A stretch of DNA of 64,000 nt from Albibacterium profundi (GTDB lineage: Bacteria; Bacteroidota; Bacteroidia; Sphingobacteriales; Sphingobacteriaceae): contig NZ_JBBVGT010000002.1 in NCBI RefSeq assembly GCF_042159835.1, positions 682,001 through 746,000 on the forward strand, given 5' to 3'. Positions 8,532-16,892 of the stretch are shown piece after piece. The position numbers and the translations under genes were made by a program. Position 1 is the first letter of the stretch, and the number at the start of each line of letters is the position of its first letter. Below the pieces are notes generated by a model that made no database searches, was not told the DNA's origin, and saw only the letters and a list, made by a program, of their open reading frames with translations.

Positions 8532-8801
8532 TTACCAGCTCGCTTTCTTTACGCCCGGTATTTTACCAGCCAAAGCCATTTCACGAAATGCAACCCGTGA
8601 AATACCAAACTGACGCATATACCCTTTAGGGCGACCAGTTAGTTTACAACGATTGTGCAAACGAACAGGAGAAGCGTTTTTTGGAAGCTTATCTAAAGCC
8701 TCATAATCGCCAGCAGCTTTTAGTGTTGCACGCTTCTCAGCATATTTAGCTACCAACTTGGCGCGTTTTACGCCTCTTGCTTTAATTCCTTCTTTAGCCA
8801 T
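8532..8801 (-). CDS. rpsN: 30S ribosomal protein S14, zinc-free type
   Basis: Small-subunit head protein S14 (89 aa). It begins MAKEGIKARGVKRAKLVAKY and has the core HNRCKLTGRPKGYMRQFGIS. The zinc form is about 61 aa with two CxxC motifs; this protein has one Cys and the longer zinc-free layout. Its ATG overlaps the last codons of rplE by 8 nt, suggesting translational coupling. Confidence 0.97.
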   Translation of the reverse strand: MAKEGIKARGVKRAKLVAKYAEKRATLKAAGDYEALDKLPKNASPVRLHNRCKLTGRPKGYMRQFGISRVAFREMALAGKIPGVKKASW

Positions 8802-9363
8802 TTGTGTTTGTATTTTGATTTTTAAATGGTAATCCGAATTGTTTCAATAACTCCAATGCTTCCACGTCATTTTGCGCTGAAGTTACAAACGTAATATCCA
8901 TACCTGTAATTTTATTAATCTTATCTATATTAATTTCAGGGAAGATAATTTGCTCACTAATACCTAAGGTATAATTTCCATGACCGTCGAACCCTTTATC
9001 ATTAATACCTCTAAAATCACGAATACGCGGCAATGCTACCGAAACTAATCGATCTAAAAATTCATACATTTTAACGTCACGAAGTGTTACGCGGACGCCA
9101 ACGGGCATTCCTTTTCTTAACTTAAAGTTAGAAACGTCCTTTTTTGACTTTGCAGCAACTGCCTGCTGACCTGTAATAGTGGTTATCTCGTTGATTGCAT
9201 TTTCAATCAACTTCTTATCAGTAGTAGCGCCACCAACCCCTTGATTAATCGAAATCTTCTGCAGTTTTGGAACCTGCATTACACTTTTGTACTGGAATTT
9301 ATCCTTCAGTGCCGTACGGATTTCTTCGTTATATTTGCTTTTTAAGCGTGGTACGTAACTCAT
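8794..9363 (-). CDS. rplE: 50S ribosomal protein L5
   Basis: 5S rRNA-binding protein L5 (189 aa), part of the central protuberance. It shows the N-terminal segment MQVPKLQKISINQGVGGATT and the conserved RVTLRDVKMYEFLDRLVSVA. Its start overlaps the rplX stop by one base (9363), and its end overlaps rpsN by 8 nt, so the three genes are tightly coupled. Confidence 0.98.
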   Translation of the reverse strand: MSYVPRLKSKYNEEIRTALKDKFQYKSVMQVPKLQKISINQGVGGATTDKKLIENAINEITTITGQQAVAAKSKKDVSNFKLRKGMPVGVRVTLRDVKMYEFLDRLVSVALPRIRDFRGINDKGFDGHGNYTLGISEQIIFPEINIDKINKITGMDITFVTSAQNDVEALELLKQFGLPFKNQNTNTNG

Positions 9364-9704
9364 TATTTAATTTCCTCCCCTGATTTTTTTGCTATACGAA
9401 CTAGCTTATTATCACTATTTAATTTACGACCAATTCGCGTAGGTTTCCCAGATTTAGGATCTACATAAGCTACATTCGAAATATGGATTGAAGCTTCTTT
9501 TTTTATAATTCCACCATTTGGGTTCGTTGCATTTGGTTTTGTATGTTTAGAAACAATGTTAGCGCCTTCGACTATGACACGACTAGACTTAACACTTACT
9601 TCTAAAACTTTACCTTGAATTCCTTTGGAATTACCAGCAATAATTTGAACTAAATCACCCTTACGGATTTTTAGCTTTGGTTGTTTCGTTTGTATATTTC
9701 CCAT
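9363..9704 (-). CDS. rplX: 50S ribosomal protein L24
   Basis: Assembly-initiator protein L24 (113 aa). A KOW motif is seen near the start (KGDLVQIIAGNSKGIQGKVL), followed by the L24 body with HTKPNATNPNGGIIKKEASI. 1 nt after rplN and overlapping rplE by 1 nt. Normal length, ATG start. Confidence 0.98.
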   Translation of the reverse strand: MGNIQTKQPKLKIRKGDLVQIIAGNSKGIQGKVLEVSVKSSRVIVEGANIVSKHTKPNATNPNGGIIKKEASIHISNVAYVDPKSGKPTRIGRKLNSDNKLVRIAKKSGEEIK

Positions 9705-9705
9705 T

Positions 9706-10074
9706 TTATAAAACCTCCGGTGCTAATGAAATAATTTTCATGAACTGCTTTTCACGTAATTCTCTCGCTACAGGGCCAAAGATACGAGTTCCGCGGGGTT
9801 CATTTTGATTGTTTAACAATACAGCCGCATTATCATCAAAGCGAATGTAAGAACCATCTTTACGACGAATCTCTTTTTTCGTTCTTACAACAACAGCTTT
9901 GGACACAGAGCCCTTTTTTATATTACCGGAAGGAATAGCACTTTTAACGCTTACAACAATTTTATCGCCAATAGACGCATAACGCTTACCGGTGCCTCCT
10001 AATACACGAATTACCAAAACTTCTTTGGCTCCGCTATTGTCAGCAACATTTAATCTTGATTCTTGTTGTACCAT
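9706..10074 (-). CDS. rplN: 50S ribosomal protein L14
   Basis: Large-subunit protein L14 (122 aa), part of an inter-subunit bridge. It begins MVQQESRLNVADNSGAKEVL and contains the L14 core (GDKIVVSVKSAIPSGNIKKG) and C-terminal FGPVARELREKQFMKIISLA. 1-nt spacing to rpsQ and to rplX. Confidence 0.98.
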   Translation of the reverse strand: MVQQESRLNVADNSGAKEVLVIRVLGGTGKRYASIGDKIVVSVKSAIPSGNIKKGSVSKAVVVRTKKEIRRKDGSYIRFDDNAAVLLNNQNEPRGTRIFGPVARELREKQFMKIISLAPEVL

Positions 10075-10075
10075 G

Positions 10076-10330
10076 TTACTTAGCCTTTTCTAAAATTTCT
10101 ACTAATCTCCAGTTCTTTGTTTTACTCAAAGGACGTGTTTCCATAATTAATACCTTATCGCCGATACCGCAGGTATTAGACTCATCATGAGCTTTGAATT
10201 TTGTAGTCGTTTTAACGAACTTACCGTACATTGGGTGCTTTACTTTACGTACCACAGCCACAACGATGGACTTGTTCATTTTGTCACTTACTACTAATCC
10301 AATTCTTGTTTTTCTTAATTTTCTTTCCAT
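10076..10330 (-). CDS. rpsQ: 30S ribosomal protein S17
   Basis: 16S rRNA-binding protein S17 (84 aa), an OB-fold. Begins MERKLRKTRIGLVVSDKMNK and ends in the S17 signature IMETRPLSKTKNWRLVEI. Order rpmC-rpsQ-rplN is standard. ATG start at 10330. Confidence 0.98.
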   Translation of the reverse strand: MERKLRKTRIGLVVSDKMNKSIVVAVVRKVKHPMYGKFVKTTTKFKAHDESNTCGIGDKVLIMETRPLSKTKNWRLVEILEKAK

Positions 10331-10344
10331 TTGGATTTCTAAAA

Positions 10345-10575
10345 TTATTGTTCCTCAGTGGCTGTTTCTTTCACCTCTGCTACATCTGCAGCGTTACGGT
10401 TAGTTAATTCCGTTTGTAAACGAGCTATTGTTTTACGTGCAAACTTAATCCTGTTAGGATTTTCAATTGCAGAAACAGCATGAGCAAATTTCAATTTACT
10501 GAGAGTAGCTTTCTCTTCAGCGATCTGAGCTATAATCTCTTCAGTTGTCAGATTTAAAATTTCTGAATTTTTCAT
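10345..10575 (-). CDS. rpmC: 50S ribosomal protein L29
   Basis: L29 (76 aa), near the tunnel exit and the docking site for SRP and trigger factor. The helical core is residues about 1-60 (MKNSEILNLTTEEIIAQIAE ... ARKTIARLQTELTNR). It carries an acidic tail of about 17 residues (DVAEVKETATEEQ). A 92-nt gap with an inverted repeat separates it from rplP. Confidence 0.97.
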   Translation of the reverse strand: MKNSEILNLTTEEIIAQIAEEKATLSKLKFAHAVSAIENPNRIKFARKTIARLQTELTNRNAADVAEVKETATEEQ

Positions 10576-10604
10576 TTTTTATTTTTCTTAGTCCTAGCAA
10601 GAAA

Positions 10605-10652
10605 CTTTGTTTAGATACGATTCGGTTGGTAACGGCAACTAAATCAACAAAG
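10605..10652 (-). other. inverted repeat in rplP-rpmC gap
   Basis: CTTTGTT at 10605-10611 pairs with AACAAAG at 10646-10652; allowing a 4-nt bulge the stem extends to CTTTGTTTAG (10605-10614). It fills the largest gap of the ribosomal operon. No T-run follows. Possible RNA stability or processing site. Confidence 0.35.
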
Positions 10653-10667
10653 GTTCGCACTAATATT

Positions 10668-11090
10668 TTATGCCTCTACGTAATCTCTACGAATAACAAA
10701 TTTAGTTTGAACAGGAAGTTTCTGCGCAGCAAGACGTAAAGCTTCTTTAGCTACTTCTAGAGGAACTCCTTCAGCTTCGAATAACATCCGACCCGGCCTT
10801 ACAACGGCAACCCAATATTCAGGAGCACCTTTACCTTTACCCATCCGTACCTCAGCTGGTTTCTTAGTAACCGGCTTGTCTGGAAATATGCGGATCCAAA
10901 CTTGACCTTCACGTTTCATGAAACGCGTAACTGCAATACGTGCTGCCTCTATTTGACGGCTTGTAATCCAAGCCGGCTCTAAAGACTTAATGCCAAACGA
11001 TCCGAAAGCTAACTCGGCTCCACGGCCTGCATTACCTTTCATACGTCCCTTCTGCATTTTTCTGAACTTCGTTCTTTTTGGCTGTAACAT
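10668..11090 (-). CDS. rplP: 50S ribosomal protein L16
   Basis: Large-subunit protein L16 (140 aa), which lines the A site and organises tRNA. It begins MLQPKRTKFRKMQKGRMKGN and shows the signature RMGKGKGAPEYWVAVVRPGR. ATG start. Preceded by rpsC with a 48-nt gap that contains a short palindrome. Confidence 0.98.
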   Translation of the reverse strand: MLQPKRTKFRKMQKGRMKGNAGRGAELAFGSFGIKSLEPAWITSRQIEAARIAVTRFMKREGQVWIRIFPDKPVTKKPAEVRMGKGKGAPEYWVAVVRPGRMLFEAEGVPLEVAKEALRLAAQKLPVQTKFVIRRDYVEA

Positions 11091-11100
11091 GTTCGTATTA

Positions 11101-11116
11101 TTTAATCCCGATTAAA
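11101..11116 (-). other. short palindromic hairpin in rpsC-rplP gap
   Basis: TTTAAT-cccg-ATTAAA, a 6-bp stem with a 4-nt loop, lies 10 nt before the rplP ATG, where it could cover the ribosome entry region. AT-rich and short, so it may be chance. Confidence 0.3.
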
Positions 11117-11138
11117 CGGAAAATATTATTATTAAAAT

Positions 11139-11894
11139 TTAATTTCGTCCCTTTGCTCCACCACGTCCATGCTGTCTGCGATCACCGCGACGACGGTCAT
11201 TTGGTGAGCCACCTTCATGTCTTCCTTTCGGTCCGCTAGCCTGTCCGATATTTGGAGACAGATCACGCTTTCCGTACACTTCGCCCTTGCATATCCATAC
11301 TTTCACTCCGATTTTACCATATGTAGTATATGCTTCGGCTAACGCATAGTCGATATCCGCACGGAAAGTATGCAAAGGAATTCTACCTTCCTTATACTGT
11401 TCTGTACGTGCCATTTCAGCTCCACCAAGACGACCTGAACACATGATTTTTATTCCTTCTGCACCCATTCTCATCGTTGATGCTATTGAAGTCTTCATGG
11501 CTCTACGAAATGAAATACGAGCCTCAAGTTGTTTAGCTACACCTTCAGCGACTAACTGCGCGTCTAATTCAGGACGCTTAATCTCAAAAATATTAATCTG
11601 AACGTCTTTCTTAGTTAGCTTTTTTAACTCTTCTTTGATTTTATCTACTTCCTGGCCACCTTTACCAATTACTATACCTGGTCTCGCGGTGTGAACCGTA
11701 ACTGTGATACGCTTTAGCGTACGTTCTATAACAATCTTTGAAACACCACCCTTCGCAATACGCACAGAGAGATATTTTCTTATTTTTTCGTCTTCAACTA
11801 ATTTATCGGAGTAGTCGTTGCCACCGAACCAGTTAGAATCCCAACCTTTGATGATTCCTAATCTGTTACCTATTGGATGTGCTTTTTGTCCCAT
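11139..11894 (-). CDS. rpsC: 30S ribosomal protein S3
   Basis: S3 (251 aa), at the mRNA entry channel. An N-terminal KH domain (RPGIVIGKGGQEVDKIKEEL) is followed by the S3 C-terminal domain (SGRLGGAEMARTEQYKEGRI) and a Gly/Arg-rich tail of about 35 residues (GDRRQHGRGGAKGRN). 6 nt after rplV. ATG start. Confidence 0.98.
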   Translation of the reverse strand: MGQKAHPIGNRLGIIKGWDSNWFGGNDYSDKLVEDEKIRKYLSVRIAKGGVSKIVIERTLKRITVTVHTARPGIVIGKGGQEVDKIKEELKKLTKKDVQINIFEIKRPELDAQLVAEGVAKQLEARISFRRAMKTSIASTMRMGAEGIKIMCSGRLGGAEMARTEQYKEGRIPLHTFRADIDYALAEAYTTYGKIGVKVWICKGEVYGKRDLSPNIGQASGPKGRHEGGSPNDRRRGDRRQHGRGGAKGRN

Positions 11895-11900
11895 TTCTCC

Positions 11901-12269
11901 TTAATTAGTTTGTTCTTCAACCAAATTTTTATTACTATCTACAACTACAGTCACGTGATTCGAACGCTTACGAATTCTATAACCACGTCCTTGAGGCGCA
12001 GGTCTTAATCTTTTTAATTGACGACCGCCGTCTACAGAGATTGTTTTAACATATAGTTCGCTCTCTTCCGGACGTTGACCTTCATTTTTTAACTCCCAAT
12101 TTTTAATTGCTGACAGCAAAAGCTTTTCAACACGCTGTGCGGCTTCTTTATTGGTATACTTTAAAATATATAGTGCCTTTTCTACACGTTCACCACGAAT
12201 TAAATCAACCACTAAGCGCATCTTTCGTGGCGAAGTCGGGCAATTATTTAATTTTGCTACTGCTTCCAT
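11901..12269 (-). CDS. rplV: 50S ribosomal protein L22
   Basis: L22 (122 aa); its hairpin loop lines the narrow part of the exit tunnel. The core ISVDGGRQLKRLRPAPQGRG and NHVTVVV end are present. Begins MEAVAKLNNCPTSPRKMRLV. 3 nt after rpsS. Confidence 0.98.
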   Translation of the reverse strand: MEAVAKLNNCPTSPRKMRLVVDLIRGERVEKALYILKYTNKEAAQRVEKLLLSAIKNWELKNEGQRPEESELYVKTISVDGGRQLKRLRPAPQGRGYRIRKRSNHVTVVVDSNKNLVEEQTN

Positions 12270-12272
12270 AGT

Positions 12273-12539
12273 TTATCTTTTCTTTTCAGAGTGACCTCTA
12301 AATGTTCTGGTTGGCGCAAATTCTCCAAGTTTATGGCCAACCATATTTTCTGTTATGTAAACCGGAATAAATTTATTACCGTTGTGTACCGCGAAGGTAT
12401 GGCCAACAAAATCTGGAGAAATCATTGATCTTCGCGACCATGTTTTAATAACTGACTTTTTGTTGGTTTCATTCATAGAAAGAACTTTTCTTTCTATGTT
12501 ATGGTCAATATATGGACCTTTTTTAATTGAACGTGCCAT
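12273..12539 (-). CDS. rpsS: 30S ribosomal protein S19
   Basis: S19 (88 aa), in the 30S head, forming a complex with S13. It begins MARSIKKGPYIDHNIERKVL and has the signature MVGHKLGEFAPTRTFRGHSE. Its start overlaps the rplB stop by 1 nt. Normal. Confidence 0.98.
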   Translation of the reverse strand: MARSIKKGPYIDHNIERKVLSMNETNKKSVIKTWSRRSMISPDFVGHTFAVHNGNKFIPVYITENMVGHKLGEFAPTRTFRGHSEKKR

Positions 12540-13363
12540 TATTTTTTCCTTCTCTCAATGATGTAACGATTCGATACTTTTTTCTTATAACGGGTTTTGA
12601 AGCCTTTTGCTAACACACCGTTTCTTGATCGCGGATGTCCTCCCGACGTCCTTCCTTCACCACCGCCCATCGGGTGGTCAACCGGGTTCATCGCAACACC
12701 ACGAACTCTTGGACGACGTCCTAACCAACGCTTTCTACCTGCTTTACCTAATACTTGATTCGCCCGCTCCGAGTTTGACACAAAGCCCAAAGTAGCCAAA
12801 CATGTAGCTAAAATCATTCTGGTCTCTCCCGAAGGCAGCTTCACAATAGCATACTTCCCATCACGAGCCGACAACTGAGCGTATGTACCAGCACTTCTTG
12901 CAATAGTGCCGCCTTGTCCGGGATTTAATTCAATATTATGAATAATTGAACCTAGCGGAATGTTTTTTAGAGGTAAAGTATTTCCAACTTCTGGAGCCAC
13001 ATTTTCACCAGAAACAATCGTATCACCTACGGACAGCCCATCAGGAGCAATGATATAACGTTTCTCTCCATCTGCGTAATGAAGTAGAGCGATCCTTGCA
13101 GAACGGTTAGGATCATATTCTATCGTTGCTACTTTTGCGGGGATATCTTTTTTATCGCGTTTAAAATCTATCAATCGGTATGATTTTTTATGTCCCCCAC
13201 CGATGTAACGCATAGTCATTTTACCGGAACTATTTCTTCCACCTGACTTCTTAATTTTTACAACCAATGACTTTTCAGGCACATTAGTTGTAATTTCAGA
13301 ATAATCGGCGCCAATTCTAAAGCGCGTTCCAGGTGTTACCGGTTTGAATCTTTTAACTGCCAT
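12539..13363 (-). CDS. rplB: 50S ribosomal protein L2
   Basis: L2 (274 aa), required for subunit joining and peptidyl transferase. The body holds SH3-like and OB-like domains. The C-terminal signature with the catalytically important His is visible (MNPVDHPMGGGEGRTSGGHP). 3 nt after rplW. ATG start, normal length. Confidence 0.98.
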   Translation of the reverse strand: MAVKRFKPVTPGTRFRIGADYSEITTNVPEKSLVVKIKKSGGRNSSGKMTMRYIGGGHKKSYRLIDFKRDKKDIPAKVATIEYDPNRSARIALLHYADGEKRYIIAPDGLSVGDTIVSGENVAPEVGNTLPLKNIPLGSIIHNIELNPGQGGTIARSAGTYAQLSARDGKYAIVKLPSGETRMILATCLATLGFVSNSERANQVLGKAGRKRWLGRRPRVRGVAMNPVDHPMGGGEGRTSGGHPRSRNGVLAKGFKTRYKKKVSNRYIIERRKK

Positions 13364-13366
13364 GTC

Positions 13367-13660
13367 TTATTGTATAGTACTGTAAAAGTCAATTACTTCG
13401 CCATCATTTAACGTAATGATAGCCTTCTTATATTTTGGAGCACGACCGGAAGATATTCCAGTTTTCGTTTGACGCATCTTAACCTTACCTGTAACAACCG
13501 ATGTATTTACGGATTTCACATGAACATCAAACATCTTTTCTACCGCATTTTTTATCTGCAGCTTATTTGCTCTATGATCTACTTGGAAAGCATAACGATT
13601 TAACTTTTCAGTTAAAATAGAAGCTTTCTCAGTCAATATAGGTTTCTTTAATATTTCCAT
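13367..13660 (-). CDS. rplW: 50S ribosomal protein L23
   Basis: L23 (97 aa), at the tunnel exit, the docking site for trigger factor and SRP. Begins MEILKKPILTEKASILTEKL and contains QIKNAVEKMFDVHVKSVNT. It starts 1 nt after the rplD stop and is followed by rplB. Confidence 0.98.
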   Translation of the reverse strand: MEILKKPILTEKASILTEKLNRYAFQVDHRANKLQIKNAVEKMFDVHVKSVNTSVVTGKVKMRQTKTGISSGRAPKYKKAIITLNDGEVIDFYSTIQ

Positions 13661-13661
13661 C

Positions 13662-14291
13662 TTATTTGGCTAATGCCTCCTCCAAAATTTTAACGGTATC
13701 TGCAGTAAGCAATAATTTCCCTGCATTTAATACATCATATGTATTTAATTGATCTGCAGTAATCACTTTTACTTTCTTCAGATTTCTACTTGATAAATAA
13801 ACATTATTATTAATGGAAGGTAGAACCATTAATGTCTTTTCTGTTGCTACATTTAGATCAGCTAAAAGCTTCGAGTAGTTCTTAGTCTTGATTGAATCAA
13901 AGTTCACCTCGTCTAATACTAGAATATTACTGTCTTTAGCTTTATAGCTCAAAGCAGACTTACGAGCAACGACTTTTAACTTCTTATTTAACTTAAAGCT
14001 ATAATCACGAGGTTGCGGACCAAAAATACGTCCTCCACCATTAAATAATGGCGACTTAATACTGCCGGCTCTAGCCCCTCCAGTACCTTTTTGTTTATGT
14101 AGTTTACGAGTTGAACCAGCGATTTCATTACGCTGCTTAGACTTATGTGTACCTTGTCTTTGATTCGCAAGATATTGCTTAACGTCTAAATAAATAGCAT
14201 GATCGTTAGGCTCAACACCAAATACTGCTTCAGGAAGTTGCACCTTGGCACCTGTTTCTTTACCTGATATGTTTAAAACTTTAACTTCCAT
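13662..14291 (-). CDS. rplD: 50S ribosomal protein L4
   Basis: L4 (209 aa), which lines the exit tunnel and in E. coli represses its operon. Reading frame is open from a TTG at 14309, but the ATG at 14291 gives the family N-terminus MEVKVLNISGKETGAKVQLP and avoids overlap with rplC, so I chose it. The tunnel loop is seen around RKLHKQKGTGGARAGSIKSP. Confidence 0.95.
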   Translation of the reverse strand: MEVKVLNISGKETGAKVQLPEAVFGVEPNDHAIYLDVKQYLANQRQGTHKSKQRNEIAGSTRKLHKQKGTGGARAGSIKSPLFNGGGRIFGPQPRDYSFKLNKKLKVVARKSALSYKAKDSNILVLDEVNFDSIKTKNYSKLLADLNVATEKTLMVLPSINNNVYLSSRNLKKVKVITADQLNTYDVLNAGKLLLTADTVKILEEALAK

Positions 14292-14295
14292 CTTC

Positions 14296-14910
14296 TTATT
14301 TATCGACAATTACATAAGAACCCTTTGCTCCCGGTATAGAACCACTCACTACTAAAAGATTCTTGTCTTCATACACCTTCAACACCTGTAGATTTTGCAC
14401 TTTCACGCGTTCTCCACCCATACGGCCAGCCATACGGATACCTTTAAATACACGCGAAGGCCAAGACGCTGCTCCTACCGAACCCGGTGCGCGCAAACGA
14501 CTTTTTTGACCATGCGTTTGTGCAGAACCTGCAAATCCATGACGTTTTACTACGCCCTGAAAACCTTTTCCTTTAGAGGTACCTGCCACATCGACAAAAT
14601 CACCCTCTTGGAATACCGATACAGTCACGATATCCCCTAAGTTTTTCTCTTCCGAAAACAATTCGAATTCAACCAATTTACGCTTAGGCGTTGTGTTTGC
14701 TTTAGCAAAGTGCCCTTTCAAAGATGCCGGTGTGTTCTTTTCTTTCTTGTCATCATAACCAAGTTGAACAGCAGCATAGCCATCTTTCTCTTCCGTACGT
14801 ATCTGCGTTACCACGCACGGTCCAGCCTCGATAACTGTACAAGGAATGTTCTTACCTTGTTCATCGAAAATGCTGGTCATACCTACTTTTTTTCCAATAA
14901 TTCCTGACAT
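14296..14910 (-). CDS. rplC: 50S ribosomal protein L3
   Basis: L3 (204 aa), one of the assembly initiators, reaching to the peptidyl transferase centre. Begins MSGIIGKKVGMTSIFDEQGK; the signature VKRHGFAGSAQTHGQKSR is present. It is the first gene of the operon here: no rpsJ lies upstream. A strong promoter match and a short leader hairpin precede it. Confidence 0.98.
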   Translation of the reverse strand: MSGIIGKKVGMTSIFDEQGKNIPCTVIEAGPCVVTQIRTEEKDGYAAVQLGYDDKKEKNTPASLKGHFAKANTTPKRKLVEFELFSEEKNLGDIVTVSVFQEGDFVDVAGTSKGKGFQGVVKRHGFAGSAQTHGQKSRLRAPGSVGAASWPSRVFKGIRMAGRMGGERVKVQNLQVLKVYEDKNLLVVSGSIPGAKGSYVIVDK

Positions 14911-14937
14911 TTCTATTTAATTTCTGTTAACGTCCAT

Positions 14938-14955
14938 CGAAGCAGTAGGGCTTCG
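14938..14955 (-). promoter_or_regulatory. leader hairpin upstream of rplC
   Basis: CGAAGC-agtagg-GCTTCG: a perfect 6-bp stem with a 6-nt loop in the 5' leader between the promoter and the rplC ATG (27 nt before the start). It could be part of a ribosomal-protein autoregulation site, as known for S10-type operons in other phyla; no known leader type was recognised. Confidence 0.4.
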
Positions 14956-14985
14956 TTCAAGACATAGTAATTCCCTAAGGGACGG

Positions 14986-15016
14986 CAAAGATAGAAAAAT
15001 TACAATAAGTATCAAA
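14986..15016 (-). promoter_or_regulatory. promoter of the ribosomal protein operon
   Basis: On the minus strand, TTTG (15016-15013) is followed after 19 nt by TATCTTTG (14993-14986), an exact match to the Bacteroidota consensus TTTG-N19-TAnnTTTG. Transcription would start around 14980 and give a leader of about 70 nt before rplC. Confidence 0.75.
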
Positions 15017-15036
15017 CACTTATGTTCTTTTTTCTA

Positions 15037-15684
15037 TTAATTTTTAACTTTTTTTTTACTCCTAAGAACTTCGAGTAAAGGAGGAAGAATAGATAGGATT
15101 ATAATAGCGAAGATGACTAACGTAAAGTTATCCTTAATAATGGGTAAGCCTCCAAAAAAGTACCCCAAAAAAAGAAAGCTGACCACCCATAAAACGGCGC
15201 CAATAATATTATAAGAACCGAAGCGCTGATAACTCATGGTCCCAACACCAGCAATAAAAGGAGCAAAAGTGCGGACAATAGGAATAAACCGAGCATATAT
15301 AATGGTTTTGCCTCCATGTTTTTCATAAAAGGCTTGTGTCTTATCTAAGTACTCCTTTTTCAAGAACTTTATTCGACCGCTAAACGCCTTCGGACCTATA
15401 TATTGACCAATATGATAATTTACCAAGTCTCCCAAAAAACCTGCAGCAATTAGCAGGAAACACATAAAGAAAATATTCAGATCAGTTTCAGGTTTGGCGA
15501 TAATAGCACCAGTAGCAAAGAGAAGGGAGTCTCCAGGCAAGAATGGAGTAACCACAAACCCGGTTTCTGCAAATACGATGAGAAAGAGTATCAAATACGT
15601 CCAAGTCTGGTAGGAGTTTACGATCTCCACCAAATGTTCATCAATGTTAAGAACAAAATCTATTAATGTTTGAATTAATTCCAA
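15037..15684 (-). CDS. DedA family membrane protein
   Basis: Integral membrane protein (215 aa) of the DedA / SNARE-associated family, linked to membrane lipid transport and proton-motive-force homeostasis. Family motifs are visible: ETGFVVTPFLPGDSLLFATG near the start and ARFIPIVRTFAPFIAGVGTM in the middle; about five hydrophobic segments. The start is TTG at 15684 (MELIQTLIDF), with no ATG in a sensible place nearby. It lies 19 nt downstream of dnaN, on the same strand, and upstream of the ribosomal operon promoter. Exact substrate unknown. Confidence 0.85.
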   Translation of the reverse strand: MELIQTLIDFVLNIDEHLVEIVNSYQTWTYLILFLIVFAETGFVVTPFLPGDSLLFATGAIIAKPETDLNIFFMCFLLIAAGFLGDLVNYHIGQYIGPKAFSGRIKFLKKEYLDKTQAFYEKHGGKTIIYARFIPIVRTFAPFIAGVGTMSYQRFGSYNIIGAVLWVVSFLFLGYFFGGLPIIKDNFTLVIFAIIILSILPPLLEVLRSKKKVKN

Positions 15685-15703
15685 TTTTTTTTATTTGAAT
15701 ATT

Positions 15704-16828
15704 TTAGGCCTGAGTGTTGAGCATAACTGGCATAACCAACATCAAGACATCCTCATTTTCATCGGACGAAATGGGTGTTAGCAGTCCAGCTCTATTCGAC
15801 GTACTCATCTCCAACTGAACTTCTTCACAGTCTAAATTATTTAACATCTCGATTAGAAATTTGGCATTGAAACCTATCTCCATATCGTCACCTTCAAACT
15901 GACAACTCAGTCTTTCGTGCGCCTCGTTAGAGAAGTCGAGGTCCTCGGAAGAAATATTAAGTTCACTGCCAACAATTCGCAACCTGACCTGATGAGTCGT
16001 TTTATTAGCATAAATGACTACTCTTCGTAATGAATTTAGCAACAACAAACGGTCAATGGATAATTTATTAGGATTAACTGTAGGTATCACCGCCTCATAA
16101 TCCGGGTAGCGTTCGTCGATTAACCGACAAATCAAGTGGATATTCCCAAATTTGAAGAATGCACTTGTAGAATTGTATTCAATTGAAACATCAACATCCT
16201 CTGAAGGTAGCGACGCTTTAAGCAGACTAAGCGCTTTTTTGGGTAAAATCATCGATGTCTCTACTTCCGATCGAATGTCAGTCCGTCTGTATCTTACCAA
16301 CTTATGAGCATCAGTTCCAACGAAGGTTGTATTTTGTGGAGTGAGGTGACAGTAAACTCCTGTCATAGCAGGTCTTAGCTCATCATTGCTAACCGCGAAA
16401 ATTGTTTTATTGATTGATTCCGCTAGTACAGACGCAGATATTGATACGGATGAAGCGTTGTCTACTACGGGTATCTTTGGAAAATCATCCGCATTTTCAC
16501 CGCTCAATTTGTATTTACCATCACCTGCACTTATTTCTATCGCAAAGGTTGACGGATCAACTGTAAAAGCTATCGGCTGATCTGGCAACGTTTTAAGTGT
16601 GTCCAATAAAATCTTCGCAGGCACCGCTATTCTCCCCTCTTCTTTTGACTCGACTTGCATAAACGTAACCATACTCGTCTGTAAATCCGTAGCAGAAATA
16701 GTTAAAATATTGTCCTTAATTTCAAATAGAAAATTCTCCAAAATAGGCAATACTGTGCTGCTACTAGATGCACCATTAACGGATTGCAACTGCTTTAGTA
16801 AAACTGATGTAGATACTATGAATCTCAT
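15704..16828 (-). CDS. dnaN: DNA polymerase III beta subunit (sliding clamp)
   Basis: Ring-shaped processivity clamp (374 aa). The reading frame is open further upstream to 16858, but the ATG at 16828 gives the family N-terminus MRFIVSTSVLLKQLQSVNGA. Three clamp domains of about 120 residues follow and the protein ends VLMLVMPVMLNTQA, where the clamp-typical MPM-like end is seen. No dnaA or DnaA-box cluster is nearby, so this is not obviously the origin. It follows the mrp operon after 179 nt that hold a large palindrome. Confidence 0.97.
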   Translation of the reverse strand: MRFIVSTSVLLKQLQSVNGASSSSTVLPILENFLFEIKDNILTISATDLQTSMVTFMQVESKEEGRIAVPAKILLDTLKTLPDQPIAFTVDPSTFAIEISAGDGKYKLSGENADDFPKIPVVDNASSVSISASVLAESINKTIFAVSNDELRPAMTGVYCHLTPQNTTFVGTDAHKLVRYRRTDIRSEVETSMILPKKALSLLKASLPSEDVDVSIEYNSTSAFFKFGNIHLICRLIDERYPDYEAVIPTVNPNKLSIDRLLLLNSLRRVVIYANKTTHQVRLRIVGSELNISSEDLDFSNEAHERLSCQFEGDDMEIGFNAKFLIEMLNNLDCEEVQLEMSTSNRAGLLTPISSDENEDVLMLVMPVMLNTQA

Positions 16829-16892
16829 AACGAAAATATATAACGCAATGATACGCAAAAGTTGCGATAATTACTGAATGAAATTAAAAATG

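Noticed and set aside
13662..14309. Longer rplD starting at the TTG at 14309, overlapping rplC
   Set aside because: The ATG at 14291 gives the known L4 N-terminus and removes the overlap.
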